Source: Lacihabitans sp. CCS-44 (GTDB taxonomy: Bacteria; Bacteroidota; Bacteroidia; Cytophagales; Spirosomataceae). Taken from it: a stretch of DNA of 64,000 bases. The stretch covers positions 1-64,000 of the forward strand of contig NZ_RJUE01000066.1 in the NCBI RefSeq assembly GCF_024343735.1, given 5' to 3'. Below, one piece after another: positions 26,611 to 35,288 of the stretch. Within the stretch, counting starts at the first letter, position 1. Each line of letters starts with the position of its first letter. A model generated the notes under the pieces. The model was given only the letters and a program-made list of their open reading frames with translations. It searched no databases and was not told the origin of the DNA. Both the position numbers and the translations under genes were made by a program.

Positions 26611-28980
26611 ATGATGCATTATCTCAGATTATTCTTTGGGACACTTTTTGTTTTTGTTTTATCAAGTCAGTTTACTTATTCTCAACCCAATAGCTCATTA
26701 AAAGGCAAAATTATAGATGCTCAGAACAAAGCACCTTTGGGCTTTGCAAGTGTTAAGATTTTCCAAAACACCAAAATGATTACCGGCAATGTAACCACCG
26801 AAAATGGAGAATTTGAGTTTAAGATCCCGGAAGGAAAATATACTTTAGAAACAGAATTTATTGGTTATAAAAAATACATTTCAGCCGAAATAAACTTAAC
26901 AGGGAACACCATTGATTTAGGCGAAATTGCGATTGCTCAATCAGACAAATCATTGGATGCCTTGGTGGTGCAGGGCGAAAAAAGCTCCATGGAGTTAGCT
27001 CTTGACAAAAGGGTCTTCAATGTGGGCAAAGACTTGGCTAATGCTGGCGGTTCTGCACAAGACATTCTGATAAATATTCCGTCTGTTACGGTAGATCCAG
27101 ACGGGGCCATAAAACTACGAGGAAGCAGCAACGTGAGGATTCTGATAGATGGAAAACCCTCAGGCATGGTATCGTTTAAAGGTGGGGCGGGCTTAAGACA
27201 ACTGCAAGCCAGCATGATAGACAGAGTGGAGGTAATCACCAATCCATCAGCCAGATACGAGGCAGAAGGACAGTCGGGCATTATTAATATTATTCTAAAA
27301 AAAGACTCTAAACAGGGTTTCAACGGGTCTTTTGAGCTCATTGGCGGTGTACCTGACAACTATGGTTTTGCGGCCAATCTAAATTATCGACACAGAAAAA
27401 TTAACTTCTTTGTAAACTACGGCTTGGCCTACAGATGGAATCCTTACCGAGGCGATACGTATCAAGAAGTGACTGCTGGCGACACCCTAAAAATACTACA
27501 ACAAGACAATACCGGCGACGTTTCTGGCCTTGACAACAACATTCGGGCGGGTCTAGAGTTATATTTTTCAGAAAAAAGTGTACTTACAGGTTCTTATATG
27601 TACAGCAAGGCCGGTGGAATCAGGTACACCAGAAATGTTTACAACGATTTTTACAATACGCTCACAAATCCGCTGGGCTCTATCACCCGTATTCAAGATG
27701 AGATAGAAAAAGAGCCTCTCTCGGAGTATGTGTTGAGTTATAAACGGAGTTTTAACAGAAAAGGGCAGGAACTTACAGGCCAAATTCGATTTTTAGACCA
27801 TTTTGAAAACTCTGACCAGACATTTAACCAAACAGCGGTGTTCCCAAATGGTGCTGTAGATAGTAAAAATACTCTTCTGCAAACATCTATAAATGATGAA
27901 TACGAAAAGCAATATTTGTTTCAGTTGGATTATGTGCAGCCATTTGCCAAAGAAGGCAAGATGGAATTTGGAGCCAGAACTTCGCTAAGAAACATGGTGA
28001 ATGATTATGTTGTAAATGACGTAATTGACGGCAAGGATATTCCAATAGAATGGCTCGACAATTATTTTATTTACGACGAAGACATTTCGGCAGCTTATGG
28101 AATTGTGTCTAATAAGTCAAAAAAACTTGGTTATCAGCTAGGACTGAGGTCGGAATGGACAAGCGTGACCACCACCCTTCAAAAAACCAACGAGGTGAAT
28201 CCCCGAAAGTACTTTAATCTATTCCCAAGTGCCCATTTTACATATTCTCTTGACACCGACAACTCTCTTCAACTTAGCTATAGCCGGAGAATCCGCCGAC
28301 CAGTTTATAACGATTTGACTCCCTTTTCGACCTTATCTGATAGTAGAAACTTTTTCAGTGGAAATCCAAACTTGAATCCTGAGTACAGCGATGTTTTTGA
28401 AATTGGACATCTCAAAAACTTCGAAAAGGGTTCTATAACATCATCCGTATTTTATAGAAATTCGCAGGATTTAATTTTTAACATTAGAAGTGTTAACGAC
28501 CAAGGATTTTCGACTTCTTTACCAGAAAACCTAAATTCCGAAAAGTCTTATGGAGTAGATTTTACAGGCAATTATAAGCTCTTCAAATGGTGGAAAATGG
28601 ATGTAAACTTCAATCTTTTCCACGCCAACATAGACGGCTCAAACATAAACGAGCAGTACGTGGCCGAAACTAACTCATGGTTTGCCAGACAGACTTCAAG
28701 GTTTACGCTCAAAAACGGCTTTGATATGCAGCTAAGGTTTAACTACGAAGCTGCTCAAAAAACGGCCCAAGGCAGTAGAAAAGCCATATATTTCTTCGAT
28801 TATTCACTCAAAAAAGATATTTTGAAGAAAAAAGGATCTATAAACTTTACAGTTCTGGACATTTTCAACACCCGCTGGATGCGTACCATCAGCCAAGGGC
28901 CAGGGTTTTATACCGAAAGCAACAGGCAGTTTAGGCCAAGACAGATAAATTTGACTTTGAGTTATAGATTAAAGCAGTAA
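26611..28980 (+). CDS. TonB-dependent outer-membrane receptor
   Basis: 789 residues. Sec signal peptide ending in QFTYSQ, a carboxypeptidase-regulatory-like domain (about 28-105), a plug (about 110-220; DILINIPSVTVDPDGAIKLRG, IDGKPSG) and a C-terminal beta-barrel of the Bacteroidota OMP-beta-barrel type ending in a Tyr-rich last strand (INLTLSYRLKQ). It is not SusC-like and has no SusD partner. The substrate is unknown; siderophores or peptides are possible. TATCAACC lies just before the start. Confidence 0.9.
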   Translation: MMHYLRLFFGTLFVFVLSSQFTYSQPNSSLKGKIIDAQNKAPLGFASVKIFQNTKMITGNVTTENGEFEFKIPEGKYTLETEFIGYKKYISAEINLTGNTIDLGEIAIAQSDKSLDALVVQGEKSSMELALDKRVFNVGKDLANAGGSAQDILINIPSVTVDPDGAIKLRGSSNVRILIDGKPSGMVSFKGGAGLRQLQASMIDRVEVITNPSARYEAEGQSGIINIILKKDSKQGFNGSFELIGGVPDNYGFAANLNYRHRKINFFVNYGLAYRWNPYRGDTYQEVTAGDTLKILQQDNTGDVSGLDNNIRAGLELYFSEKSVLTGSYMYSKAGGIRYTRNVYNDFYNTLTNPLGSITRIQDEIEKEPLSEYVLSYKRSFNRKGQELTGQIRFLDHFENSDQTFNQTAVFPNGAVDSKNTLLQTSINDEYEKQYLFQLDYVQPFAKEGKMEFGARTSLRNMVNDYVVNDVIDGKDIPIEWLDNYFIYDEDISAAYGIVSNKSKKLGYQLGLRSEWTSVTTTLQKTNEVNPRKYFNLFPSAHFTYSLDTDNSLQLSYSRRIRRPVYNDLTPFSTLSDSRNFFSGNPNLNPEYSDVFEIGHLKNFEKGSITSSVFYRNSQDLIFNIRSVNDQGFSTSLPENLNSEKSYGVDFTGNYKLFKWWKMDVNFNLFHANIDGSNINEQYVAETNSWFARQTSRFTLKNGFDMQLRFNYEAAQKTAQGSRKAIYFFDYSLKKDILKKKGSINFTVLDIFNTRWMRTISQGPGFYTESNRQFRPRQINLTLSYRLKQ

Positions 28981-29021
28981 GATTTTACACGTATTTATAC
29001 ATTTCATTTCAGGGTGTTTGG

Positions 29022-29029
29022 TATTTTTG
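29022..29029 (+). promoter_or_regulatory. -7 promoter box before the small gene at 29047
   Basis: TATTTTTG, 17 nt before the ATG at 29047. It supports this small frame as a real gene. Confidence 0.5.
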
Positions 29030-29046
29030 TATAATTAGACTTTCAA

Positions 29047-29295
29047 ATGAGCCAAAAAGATACTCAAAATATTGACCTTTCAGAAACAGAGAAATCTGAT
29101 TCTTTTTATCAAAATAAGGTTTTGAATGAAGGCATTTTAACTATAACCATCTTAACCAAATCTATTATTGAGTTTAAAAAACAACATCTGAAAGTTAGTC
29201 CGTTTGTTATGTCAATGAAGGGAGCTTTTCAAACAAAAGTGGATTTAGATTACAAAGAAGAATTGGTTAAAATACTATCTGACAAATATTTATAA
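29047..29295 (+). CDS. Hypothetical small soluble protein
   Basis: 82 residues, not recognised. Acidic and polar N-terminus (SQKDTQNIDLSETEKSD), then an amphipathic stretch LTITILTKSIIEFKKQHLKV and a C-terminal helix YKEELVKILSDKYL. No signal peptide, cysteine or known motif. Support for coding comes from its ATG and a perfect -7 box upstream. It sits 50 bases before the TSUP gene. Confidence 0.5.
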   Translation: MSQKDTQNIDLSETEKSDSFYQNKVLNEGILTITILTKSIIEFKKQHLKVSPFVMSMKGAFQTKVDLDYKEELVKILSDKYL

Positions 29296-29345
29296 CAAAC
29301 TGGTGGTAATCACTCCCGAAAATTTCCTAAAAACCATTTCTTGAA

Positions 29346-30125
29346 ATGCAAGAATACTTCAATGTAGACCTAAATTTCTGGCAATTCCTAGTTTTTGTGG
29401 TGGTAGGTACGCTTACGGGCATCATCAACACCATAGCTGGGAGTGGTTCACTCATAACCTTGCCAGTTTTTATTTTTATGTGTGACTTGTCGCCTTCAAT
29501 TGCCAATGCGAGCAATCGCATAGGTGTGTTTTTACAAAGTGTAGTAGCTACTGGCAAATATGCTCAATCCAAACCAGAAGTATTCCGTGGCTCGCTTTGG
29601 TTAATTATCCCATCGGTTTTGGGTGCTATTTTAGGCTCAAAAATTGCGGTAGATATAGATGAAAAAATGATGAACTACACCATTGGTGGTCTTATGGTTT
29701 TTATGCTCATTGTTTTGTTGTTTAAGCCCGAAAGGTGGCTCATTGAAGACAAACTTACCAAAGCCCAAAACAAAAACATCGGCACATTTGTAACTTTCTT
29801 CCTAATAGGTATTTACGGCGGTTTCCTCCAGGCTGGAGTTGGTTTTTTCTTGTTGGCTGGCTTGGTTTTGATTTCAAAATATAGTCTTACCCAAAGCAAT
29901 GGACTTAAACTTGCCCTGGTGCTGGCATTTACTGCACCTGCACTTGCACTATTTATGTATTATGGCAAGGTACATTATGGCTATGGCTTGCTTATGGGTA
30001 TATTTCAAGCATTCGGGGCTTGGATCGGAGTGAAGTACGTTGTGAAAATCCCTAACGCCAACCTCTGGATTTACAGACTTTTGATAGTTATTGTAGCCGC
30101 ATCTGCTATTAAGTTTTTTGTCTGA
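29346..30125 (+). CDS. Sulfite exporter TauE/SafE (TSUP) family permease
   Basis: 259 residues with about eight hydrophobic helices. The N-terminal GTLTGIINTIAGSGSLITLP is the first family repeat and GIYGGFLQAGVGFFLLAGLVL the second, with the GxxxGxxGGG-like glycine pattern. Such permeases move sulfite, sulfoacetate or other organosulfur anions. No sulfur genes adjoin it. Confidence 0.88.
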   Translation: MQEYFNVDLNFWQFLVFVVVGTLTGIINTIAGSGSLITLPVFIFMCDLSPSIANASNRIGVFLQSVVATGKYAQSKPEVFRGSLWLIIPSVLGAILGSKIAVDIDEKMMNYTIGGLMVFMLIVLLFKPERWLIEDKLTKAQNKNIGTFVTFFLIGIYGGFLQAGVGFFLLAGLVLISKYSLTQSNGLKLALVLAFTAPALALFMYYGKVHYGYGLLMGIFQAFGAWIGVKYVVKIPNANLWIYRLLIVIVAASAIKFFV

Positions 30126-30144
30126 AATTCGCCAAAAAAGCTTC

Positions 30145-31533
30145 TCAATAATTCTTGAACTGCCACCAATTGTCAGTTATAAAAGCTGACGCAGGCAAGC
30201 CTTGGCTATTTTTCAAACTTGCCTCAGAGGTATTTTTCCATTCAAAACGAGCAAAAACAGGATAAGAAATCTTTGAATTTGTCAAAACTATGGTATTGCT
30301 TTTTATTCTAACAGTTGCCTTTCTAAATTCGCCCGAAGTATCAGCTATTTCAAAGTTATTCTGGCAGTTTTTGTCACATTTGAGTTCTTGTGTATCAAAA
30401 AACAAAGTTATCTGGCCTTTTTTTGACTCATAAAGCAGCAGTTTCGGACCCGAAACATCGCCCTTATAAGCACTATAGAGACTTTTCAATGCCACATTTG
30501 CCAATCTTATTCCTACATCTTTTTTGTTTCTTGGGTGGATATCATCAATATTCCCAATGTCTGAAATCGTCACCATGGCAGTCTTTGGAGTAGTTTCTGC
30601 CATTCTTTGTGCATTTCTAAGTATTACCCCTTCTTCTGGATTTCCGTATTTGTAAGGAGCTATTTGAACATAATAAAAAGGCAACTCCTCGCCCCAAACT
30701 TTCCGCCAACTGTTGATGAGGGTGTTGAGTAATTTATCATAATTAGCTGCATTGGAAACATTTGATTCTCCCTGATACCACAAAAAACCTTTGATTTTTA
30801 AGCCAACCAATGGTGCCACCATGGCATTGTAAATTGCGGCAGTTTTCACCGGTCCCCAAGGCACCTCTTTCAAGCTCAAGGCGTCCTTGTAAAGCACAGC
30901 ATCCGTTTTTATGCTTTCCTCAGGCATCCACGCTTCTGCTGGAGTACCGCCCCAAGAAGTGTTTATGATTCCGACTGGAACTTGAATGTTTTCGAAAATA
31001 TGTTTGGCAAAATAATAACCTATTGCACTAAAATTCTTCATCGATTCCGGCGAGCAAACTTGCCATTCGCCAGACAAATTTTGTTGTAGAAAAAGAGCCG
31101 TTGAATGATTTACACCAAAGAACCGAATGTCGGGAAAGTTGGCCTTAGCTACCTCTGAGTTGGCATTGTCAATCCCCGAGGCCGCACTCCACTCCATGTT
31201 GCTCTGCCCAGAAACCACCCAAACCTCCCCAATGAGGATATTTTTAAGCGAAATCTCATTATAGCCTTTTATTTTGATTTCGTATGGGCCACCGTAGATC
31301 GGCGTTTCTATTTCTATGAACCATTTTCCATTGTTATCTACTTTATGGGTATACTGTTTTTCATCCCAAGAAGTCGTTATAGAAACTGGTTCGCTGGTTT
31401 TGCCCCAGCCCCAAATTTTCACTTTAGATTTCTGTTGCAAAACCATTCCAGAGTTAAAAAATGTAGGAAGAGTAATATTTGCAAAACTTGAAAAGGATGC
31501 TACCAAAAATGCCGCTAAGAATTTAAATCTCAT
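30145..31533 (-). CDS. Sialate O-acetylesterase (SGNH/CE family)
   Basis: 462 residues with a Sec signal peptide (1-18). The N-terminal beta-sandwich is followed by an SGNH hydrolase part with the nucleophile in VSGQSNMEWS (about 109-118), LWYQGESN, and ISDIGNIDDIHPRNKKDVG with the Asp/His pair. It removes O-acetyl groups from sialic acids or from acetylated plant polysaccharides (acetylxylan). No sialic acid catabolic genes are in the window, so the polysaccharide role is open. Confidence 0.9.
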   Translation of the reverse strand: MRFKFLAAFLVASFSSFANITLPTFFNSGMVLQQKSKVKIWGWGKTSEPVSITTSWDEKQYTHKVDNNGKWFIEIETPIYGGPYEIKIKGYNEISLKNILIGEVWVVSGQSNMEWSAASGIDNANSEVAKANFPDIRFFGVNHSTALFLQQNLSGEWQVCSPESMKNFSAIGYYFAKHIFENIQVPVGIINTSWGGTPAEAWMPEESIKTDAVLYKDALSLKEVPWGPVKTAAIYNAMVAPLVGLKIKGFLWYQGESNVSNAANYDKLLNTLINSWRKVWGEELPFYYVQIAPYKYGNPEEGVILRNAQRMAETTPKTAMVTISDIGNIDDIHPRNKKDVGIRLANVALKSLYSAYKGDVSGPKLLLYESKKGQITLFFDTQELKCDKNCQNNFEIADTSGEFRKATVRIKSNTIVLTNSKISYPVFARFEWKNTSEASLKNSQGLPASAFITDNWWQFKNY

Positions 31534-31678
31534 TGGTATGGTTTTTATTTAGATTAAAGTTAAAAATGATGGATTGAAATCAAATATATTATGCAATAGC
31601 TTATTAAAAATAGGCTAAGTGAGTTTGAAAATTCGCCTTCCCTGAAACAAGTTTATGTCTATTTTATATGTTTCAAAT

Positions 31679-32293
31679 CTATTTTTTCAAAACAACAGGA
31701 CTTCCCATTTTTGCCAAAACCGCATCCGAGATATTACCTATTCCCTTATCTCCAGAATACAGAACCACTCGGTTCGAAGTCATTGGACTATCTGCTTTAT
31801 TTCTGGTAAAAATATATTTAAATCCTTTCTCTTTTGCCACAGCTTCTGCAGCAGTTTTTATACTGGTTTTGATCCTTATTACTCCATCACCAGTAAATTG
31901 TTGAAGTTCCTTTTCGGCTTCTCTTTGGAAGTTTTCAGAAGCCGACTTCACCTCCTGAACTTTCTTGAGTTTTTCATTCAGTTTTTCAGTAGTAAGGGAG
32001 TCAAGGTTTTTCATACTGTTTTGGTAATCAAGAAAGAGTGTTTGATACTCAATAGCCATTTTGTTGTATGTATCCTGATATCCTTCTTGTTTCTTTTTTA
32101 TGTCTTCATCGAGTTTTTTTACCTCTTTATAATTTTCAAAAATATAATCCTCGAAAATGTAACCTATCTTTGGTCCAGTTCCAGCTTTCACTGAAGCGGC
32201 TTTTGCAGGGGTTTTAGTCGTTGGTTTTTTAGTTTGTGCGTTTACCAAATTTATAGAAAGTGCTACCAAAGCAGCCAAAATAATACGTTTCAT
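31679..32293 (-). CDS. OmpH/Skp-like periplasmic chaperone
   Basis: 204 residues. A Sec signal peptide ends at VNAQ, and a Lys/Thr/Ala-rich linker (about 20-42) is followed by the OmpH domain: a conserved GYIFEDYIFENYKEVKKL start and a long coiled coil (about 60-140). A C-terminal extension has VAKEKGFKYIFTRNKADSPM. It should carry outer-membrane proteins through the periplasm. The ATG at 32293 is used because the -7 box 32315-32322 overlaps the upstream alternative at 32317. Confidence 0.87.
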   Translation of the reverse strand: MKRIILAALVALSINLVNAQTKKPTTKTPAKAASVKAGTGPKIGYIFEDYIFENYKEVKKLDEDIKKKQEGYQDTYNKMAIEYQTLFLDYQNSMKNLDSLTTEKLNEKLKKVQEVKSASENFQREAEKELQQFTGDGVIRIKTSIKTAAEAVAKEKGFKYIFTRNKADSPMTSNRVVLYSGDKGIGNISDAVLAKMGSPVVLKK

Positions 32294-32314
32294 CAAGTTT
32301 TTATTAAAATTTCT

Positions 32315-32322
32315 CAAAAATA
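32315..32322 (-). promoter_or_regulatory. -7 promoter box for the ompH-like gene
   Basis: TATTTTTG on the minus strand, 21 nt before the ATG at 32293. It overlaps the alternative start. Confidence 0.55.
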
Positions 32323-32421
32323 CCGAATTCTATTTAAAATGAAAGCAAATTTTATTTAGTGAGAACCTATAGAAGGCCACTACAAACGCTTCATAACAGA
32401 TTTTTTAAGGAAATATTTTTC

Positions 32422-32429
32422 TATTTTTG
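32422..32429 (+). promoter_or_regulatory. -7 promoter box for the FGE-like gene
   Basis: TATTTTTG on the plus strand, 28 nt before the ATG at 32458. Confidence 0.5.
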
Positions 32430-32457
32430 TCAAAAAACGATAGTTTGATTTTCTGAA

Positions 32458-33234
32458 ATGATAAATTTTTTAAGATATATTATTCTCTCAATTTCATTTC
32501 TCTCTTGTGTATCAGAACCAAAAATAGTCGAAAAAGACGGAATGGTTTTGGTGGAGGGCCGTGGGAATATTAAAGATTTTTGGGTAGATAAATACCCCGT
32601 AACAGTGGCACAGTTTGAAGACTTCATCAAAGCAACAGGATACAAAACACAAGCCGAACAATTTGGAGATGCGGGATATTTCGATTTTAAAACCGGCGAA
32701 TGGACACTTAAAAAAGGAGCTAACTGGCAGTTTCCGCTAGGAACAGACACCACAGCGGCACCATTAAATCATCCTGTAACGCAAGTTTCTTGGAATGACG
32801 CAGTAGCTTACTGCAAATGGGCAAAAAAAAGATTGCCTTCCAGCCAAGAATTTCTGTTTATTGAAAACAATGGACAGCCCGATTACGAAAAAACTTACAC
32901 TTGGGGAAACGATTTCTTTGAAAACGACAAGTTCAAAGCCAACTTTTGGCAGGGAAATTTCCCATTGAACAATACCGTGGAAGACGGTTTTCTAACTACT
33001 TCTCCGGTTGGGTATTTCGGTTTGAACGAAATAGGACTTGCTGATGTGGGCGGCAATGTATGGCAATGGTGCAGCGATGAAAATCCGGCAAAACCCACCG
33101 AGTGGTTCCAAAGAGGTGGTTCCTACCTATGCGACCCAAAAGTGTGTCACGGATTCAAAATTGGTGGAATTTCATCATCTACCCAAGAAACTTCGTTGAT
33201 GCATGTGGGTTTTAGGTGCTTTAGGGATATTTAG
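32458..33234 (+). CDS. Formylglycine-generating-enzyme-like (SUMF1) lipoprotein
   Basis: 258 residues. A signal peptide ends in the lipobox ISFLSC (lipid Cys about 17). The SUMF1/FGE fold covers the rest: WVDKYPVTVAQFEDFIKATGY, HPVTQVSWNDAVAYCKWAKKRLP and DVGGNVWQW. Near the C-terminus the segment RGGSYLCDPKVCHGFKI keeps two Cys in a C-x4-C spacing, as in true formylglycine-generating enzymes that oxidise a sulfatase Cys; many paralogues lack them. No sulfatase is in the window, so the client is elsewhere or the protein has another role. Confidence 0.88.
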   Translation: MINFLRYIILSISFLSCVSEPKIVEKDGMVLVEGRGNIKDFWVDKYPVTVAQFEDFIKATGYKTQAEQFGDAGYFDFKTGEWTLKKGANWQFPLGTDTTAAPLNHPVTQVSWNDAVAYCKWAKKRLPSSQEFLFIENNGQPDYEKTYTWGNDFFENDKFKANFWQGNFPLNNTVEDGFLTTSPVGYFGLNEIGLADVGGNVWQWCSDENPAKPTEWFQRGGSYLCDPKVCHGFKIGGISSSTQETSLMHVGFRCFRDI

Positions 33235-33244
33235 GGAGGTTGTT

Positions 33245-33354
33245 ACTGGTGAATTGGTATATTGGTTCACTGGTTTATTGGTGTATTGGTTATTGGTGTA
33301 TTGGTAATTAGTGTACTGGTTATTGGTGTATTGGTAATTAGTGTATTGGTGAGT
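33245..33354. repeat. Degenerate TATTGG-type tandem repeat with a 30-bp unit
   Basis: Repeated TATTGGT words fill this convergent junction. The clearest part is a 30-bp unit in tandem, 33291-33320 and 33321-33350, differing at one base. It is related in composition to the TTATTGG array at 5065. The rest of the gap to 33552 holds only the terminator below. Confidence 0.8.
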
Positions 33355-33494
33355 CGTTTACTTGTTATTAGCACGGATATTTAGAAATTGATGAACCAGA
33401 CAGCTATTTTCAGAAGTAATTGGTATTTCATTTCTAGAGAATAAGGAATGAATATTCTAAAGATGATACATTATACTTTTTGTTAATCATTCCT

Positions 33495-33532
33495 AAAAAA
33501 AAGAGCCTTCACCATTTGGTAAAAGCTCTTTA
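33495..33532 (-). terminator. Terminator of the carboxylesterase gene
   Basis: In the minus-strand sense AAAGAGC and GCTCTTT enclose an inner ACCA/TGGT stem and are followed by a T-run. It lies 21 bases after the stop codon. Confidence 0.8.
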
Positions 33533-33552
33533 GGAAATTATATTCTATTCGA

Positions 33553-35187
33553 TCACTTGTTCTTATAAGCCCTATCTAGAAATTCATATCTAGCGTCATC
33601 TACTCCTTTTTCGAGTTTCGACTCGGTGTTGATATTCATAATGGGTGGAGTTTTGTCGCCCGCTTTGGCTGCTTGCCATTCCGGTAATTTCTCACCATTT
33701 GGATTTCCAGTTTTTATAAAATTAGCAAAATAATTCAACATCGTTTCCGAAGTTTTGTAATCATCCGCCGTCCAGTCAAATTCTTTGGCCAAGTGCAAAT
33801 TACCCATGCAATATTCTATCTCACTTGCGTGTGATGCTCCAACTGGTTCAGGGGCTTTAGGTGTATTTCCATCTTTTTTCAATGTACCACCAGCCAATCC
33901 TGCCACCAAAGATTTGTCTACAAATGCCGGACGAATCTTGCTAAACATGTATCTGTAAACTGCCGCTGAACTGTTGTTTCTATGCAAATCAAACCATTTC
34001 CAAGTGCTGTATGAAATAAATCTATCCGATGCCAAAGCCGTGGCCGAAAGCTCTACTTCACGCTCGTTGCTATGCGGGTACAATCTCAAAACCTCTTCAA
34101 AATCAGCAGGATACTCTTTTTTAACTCTTGTTATAAAATTCTCAGGGGTATTAGCCATGCCAAACATAAATGCTCCACCAGGTATTTCGGCGGAGTTCCA
34201 ACCGACCAATAAAGGCACTTGGGCCTGCTGCTTGGCATTAAATATTTCTGGCAATGTTTTAGGCAAAAAGTATCCATCCAAAACCACTGGAAAACCGAAC
34301 CTCTTAGACTCATTGTATATTTCATAAATCTCTCTGCTGCTCAAAGCTCTCAATTGCTTTAGGCTCGGCACACTCGCATTTTTGGCAAACTCTGCCCCTT
34401 GTTTCTCTGCCTCGGCCAATGTTACTGGAGCTAGCGTTGGGTTAATTCCAGCCCCACTCTCTCCTATCGCTCCGGCTATCAGACCCTTAGCTAAAGGAGA
34501 GGCCATTTGATAACTTACCGATATAGAACCTGCCGATTCACCTGCGATTGTAACTTTCTTTGGGTCACCACCAAAAGCCGCGATGTTTTTCTGAACCCAC
34601 TTCAATGCCGCTACTTGGTCTAACAGACCGTAGTTACCCGAACCTTTATATGAAGTTTCGGCACTAAGCTCTGGATGAGCAAAATTACCGAAAACATTGA
34701 GCCTATAATTGCAGGTAATGACCACAATACCTTTTTTGGCCATACTTTCGCCGTCATAACGTGGCTCAGAAGCATCGCCTGCCACATTGCCGCCACCATA
34801 GAAATACAACAACACTGGCAAGTCTTTGGTATTGCGTTTGGCTGGTGTCCAGACATTTAGATATAAGCAATCTTCACTTACGCCATTCGAACGCGAATTC
34901 ATATCTCCAAAAACCACTGTTTGCATTGGTCTTGGGCCAAAAGTTTTGGTCTCTTTTACACCCGTCCAGTTTTTAACAGGCTGAGGAGCCTTCCAGCGAA
35001 GTTCGCCCACTGGTGGTGCTGCAAATGGCACACCGAAATAAGTTTGAATGCCAGACTTTGTGTCGTAATTGCCCTCAATTAGGCCATTTTCAGTTTTCGC
35101 CTGTACTGCAAATGCATTTTTGTTTTGTGCTTTTAGAGAAACTATAGCCAAAAACTGCAAGGCCAAAATGCCAATTATTTTTTTCAT
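33553..35187 (-). CDS. Exported type-B carboxylesterase
   Basis: 544 residues, full length for the family, with a Sec signal peptide (1-20, ending LKAQ). Conserved features are FGVPFAAPPVGELRW, EDCLYLNVWTP, the oxyanion GGG in YFYGGGN, the nucleophile elbow GESAGS (Ser about 214) and the catalytic His in ASHASEIEY. It hydrolyses esters in the periplasm or outside; in Bacteroidota such genes often aid polysaccharide deacylation (feruloyl or acetyl esters). It is divergent from an AraR-like sugar regulator, with a palindrome between them. Confidence 0.9.
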   Translation of the reverse strand: MKKIIGILALQFLAIVSLKAQNKNAFAVQAKTENGLIEGNYDTKSGIQTYFGVPFAAPPVGELRWKAPQPVKNWTGVKETKTFGPRPMQTVVFGDMNSRSNGVSEDCLYLNVWTPAKRNTKDLPVLLYFYGGGNVAGDASEPRYDGESMAKKGIVVITCNYRLNVFGNFAHPELSAETSYKGSGNYGLLDQVAALKWVQKNIAAFGGDPKKVTIAGESAGSISVSYQMASPLAKGLIAGAIGESGAGINPTLAPVTLAEAEKQGAEFAKNASVPSLKQLRALSSREIYEIYNESKRFGFPVVLDGYFLPKTLPEIFNAKQQAQVPLLVGWNSAEIPGGAFMFGMANTPENFITRVKKEYPADFEEVLRLYPHSNEREVELSATALASDRFISYSTWKWFDLHRNNSSAAVYRYMFSKIRPAFVDKSLVAGLAGGTLKKDGNTPKAPEPVGASHASEIEYCMGNLHLAKEFDWTADDYKTSETMLNYFANFIKTGNPNGEKLPEWQAAKAGDKTPPIMNINTESKLEKGVDDARYEFLDRAYKNK

Positions 35188-35208
35188 TTAAATTTAGAAG
35201 GTTATTTA

Positions 35209-35227
35209 TTGTCTCACTTTGTGACAA
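35209..35227. promoter_or_regulatory. Candidate operator palindrome
   Basis: TTGTCTCACTTTGTGACAA is an imperfect 19-bp palindrome (7 of 9 positions pair: outer TTGTC/GACAA and inner CA/TG). It overlaps a minus-strand -7-like box TAATATTG (complement of 35225-35232) of the carboxylesterase gene. It is a candidate site for the adjacent AraR-like regulator. Confidence 0.45.
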
Positions 35228-35257
35228 TATTAATTAGTTTTATAATATTTTCCTATT

Positions 35258-35265
35258 TATTTTTG
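35258..35265 (+). promoter_or_regulatory. -7 promoter box for the AraR-like regulator gene
   Basis: TATTTTTG on the plus strand, 23 nt before the TTG start at 35289. Confidence 0.5.
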
Positions 35266-35288
35266 AAAAAAATTACCCAATTGCTGTT

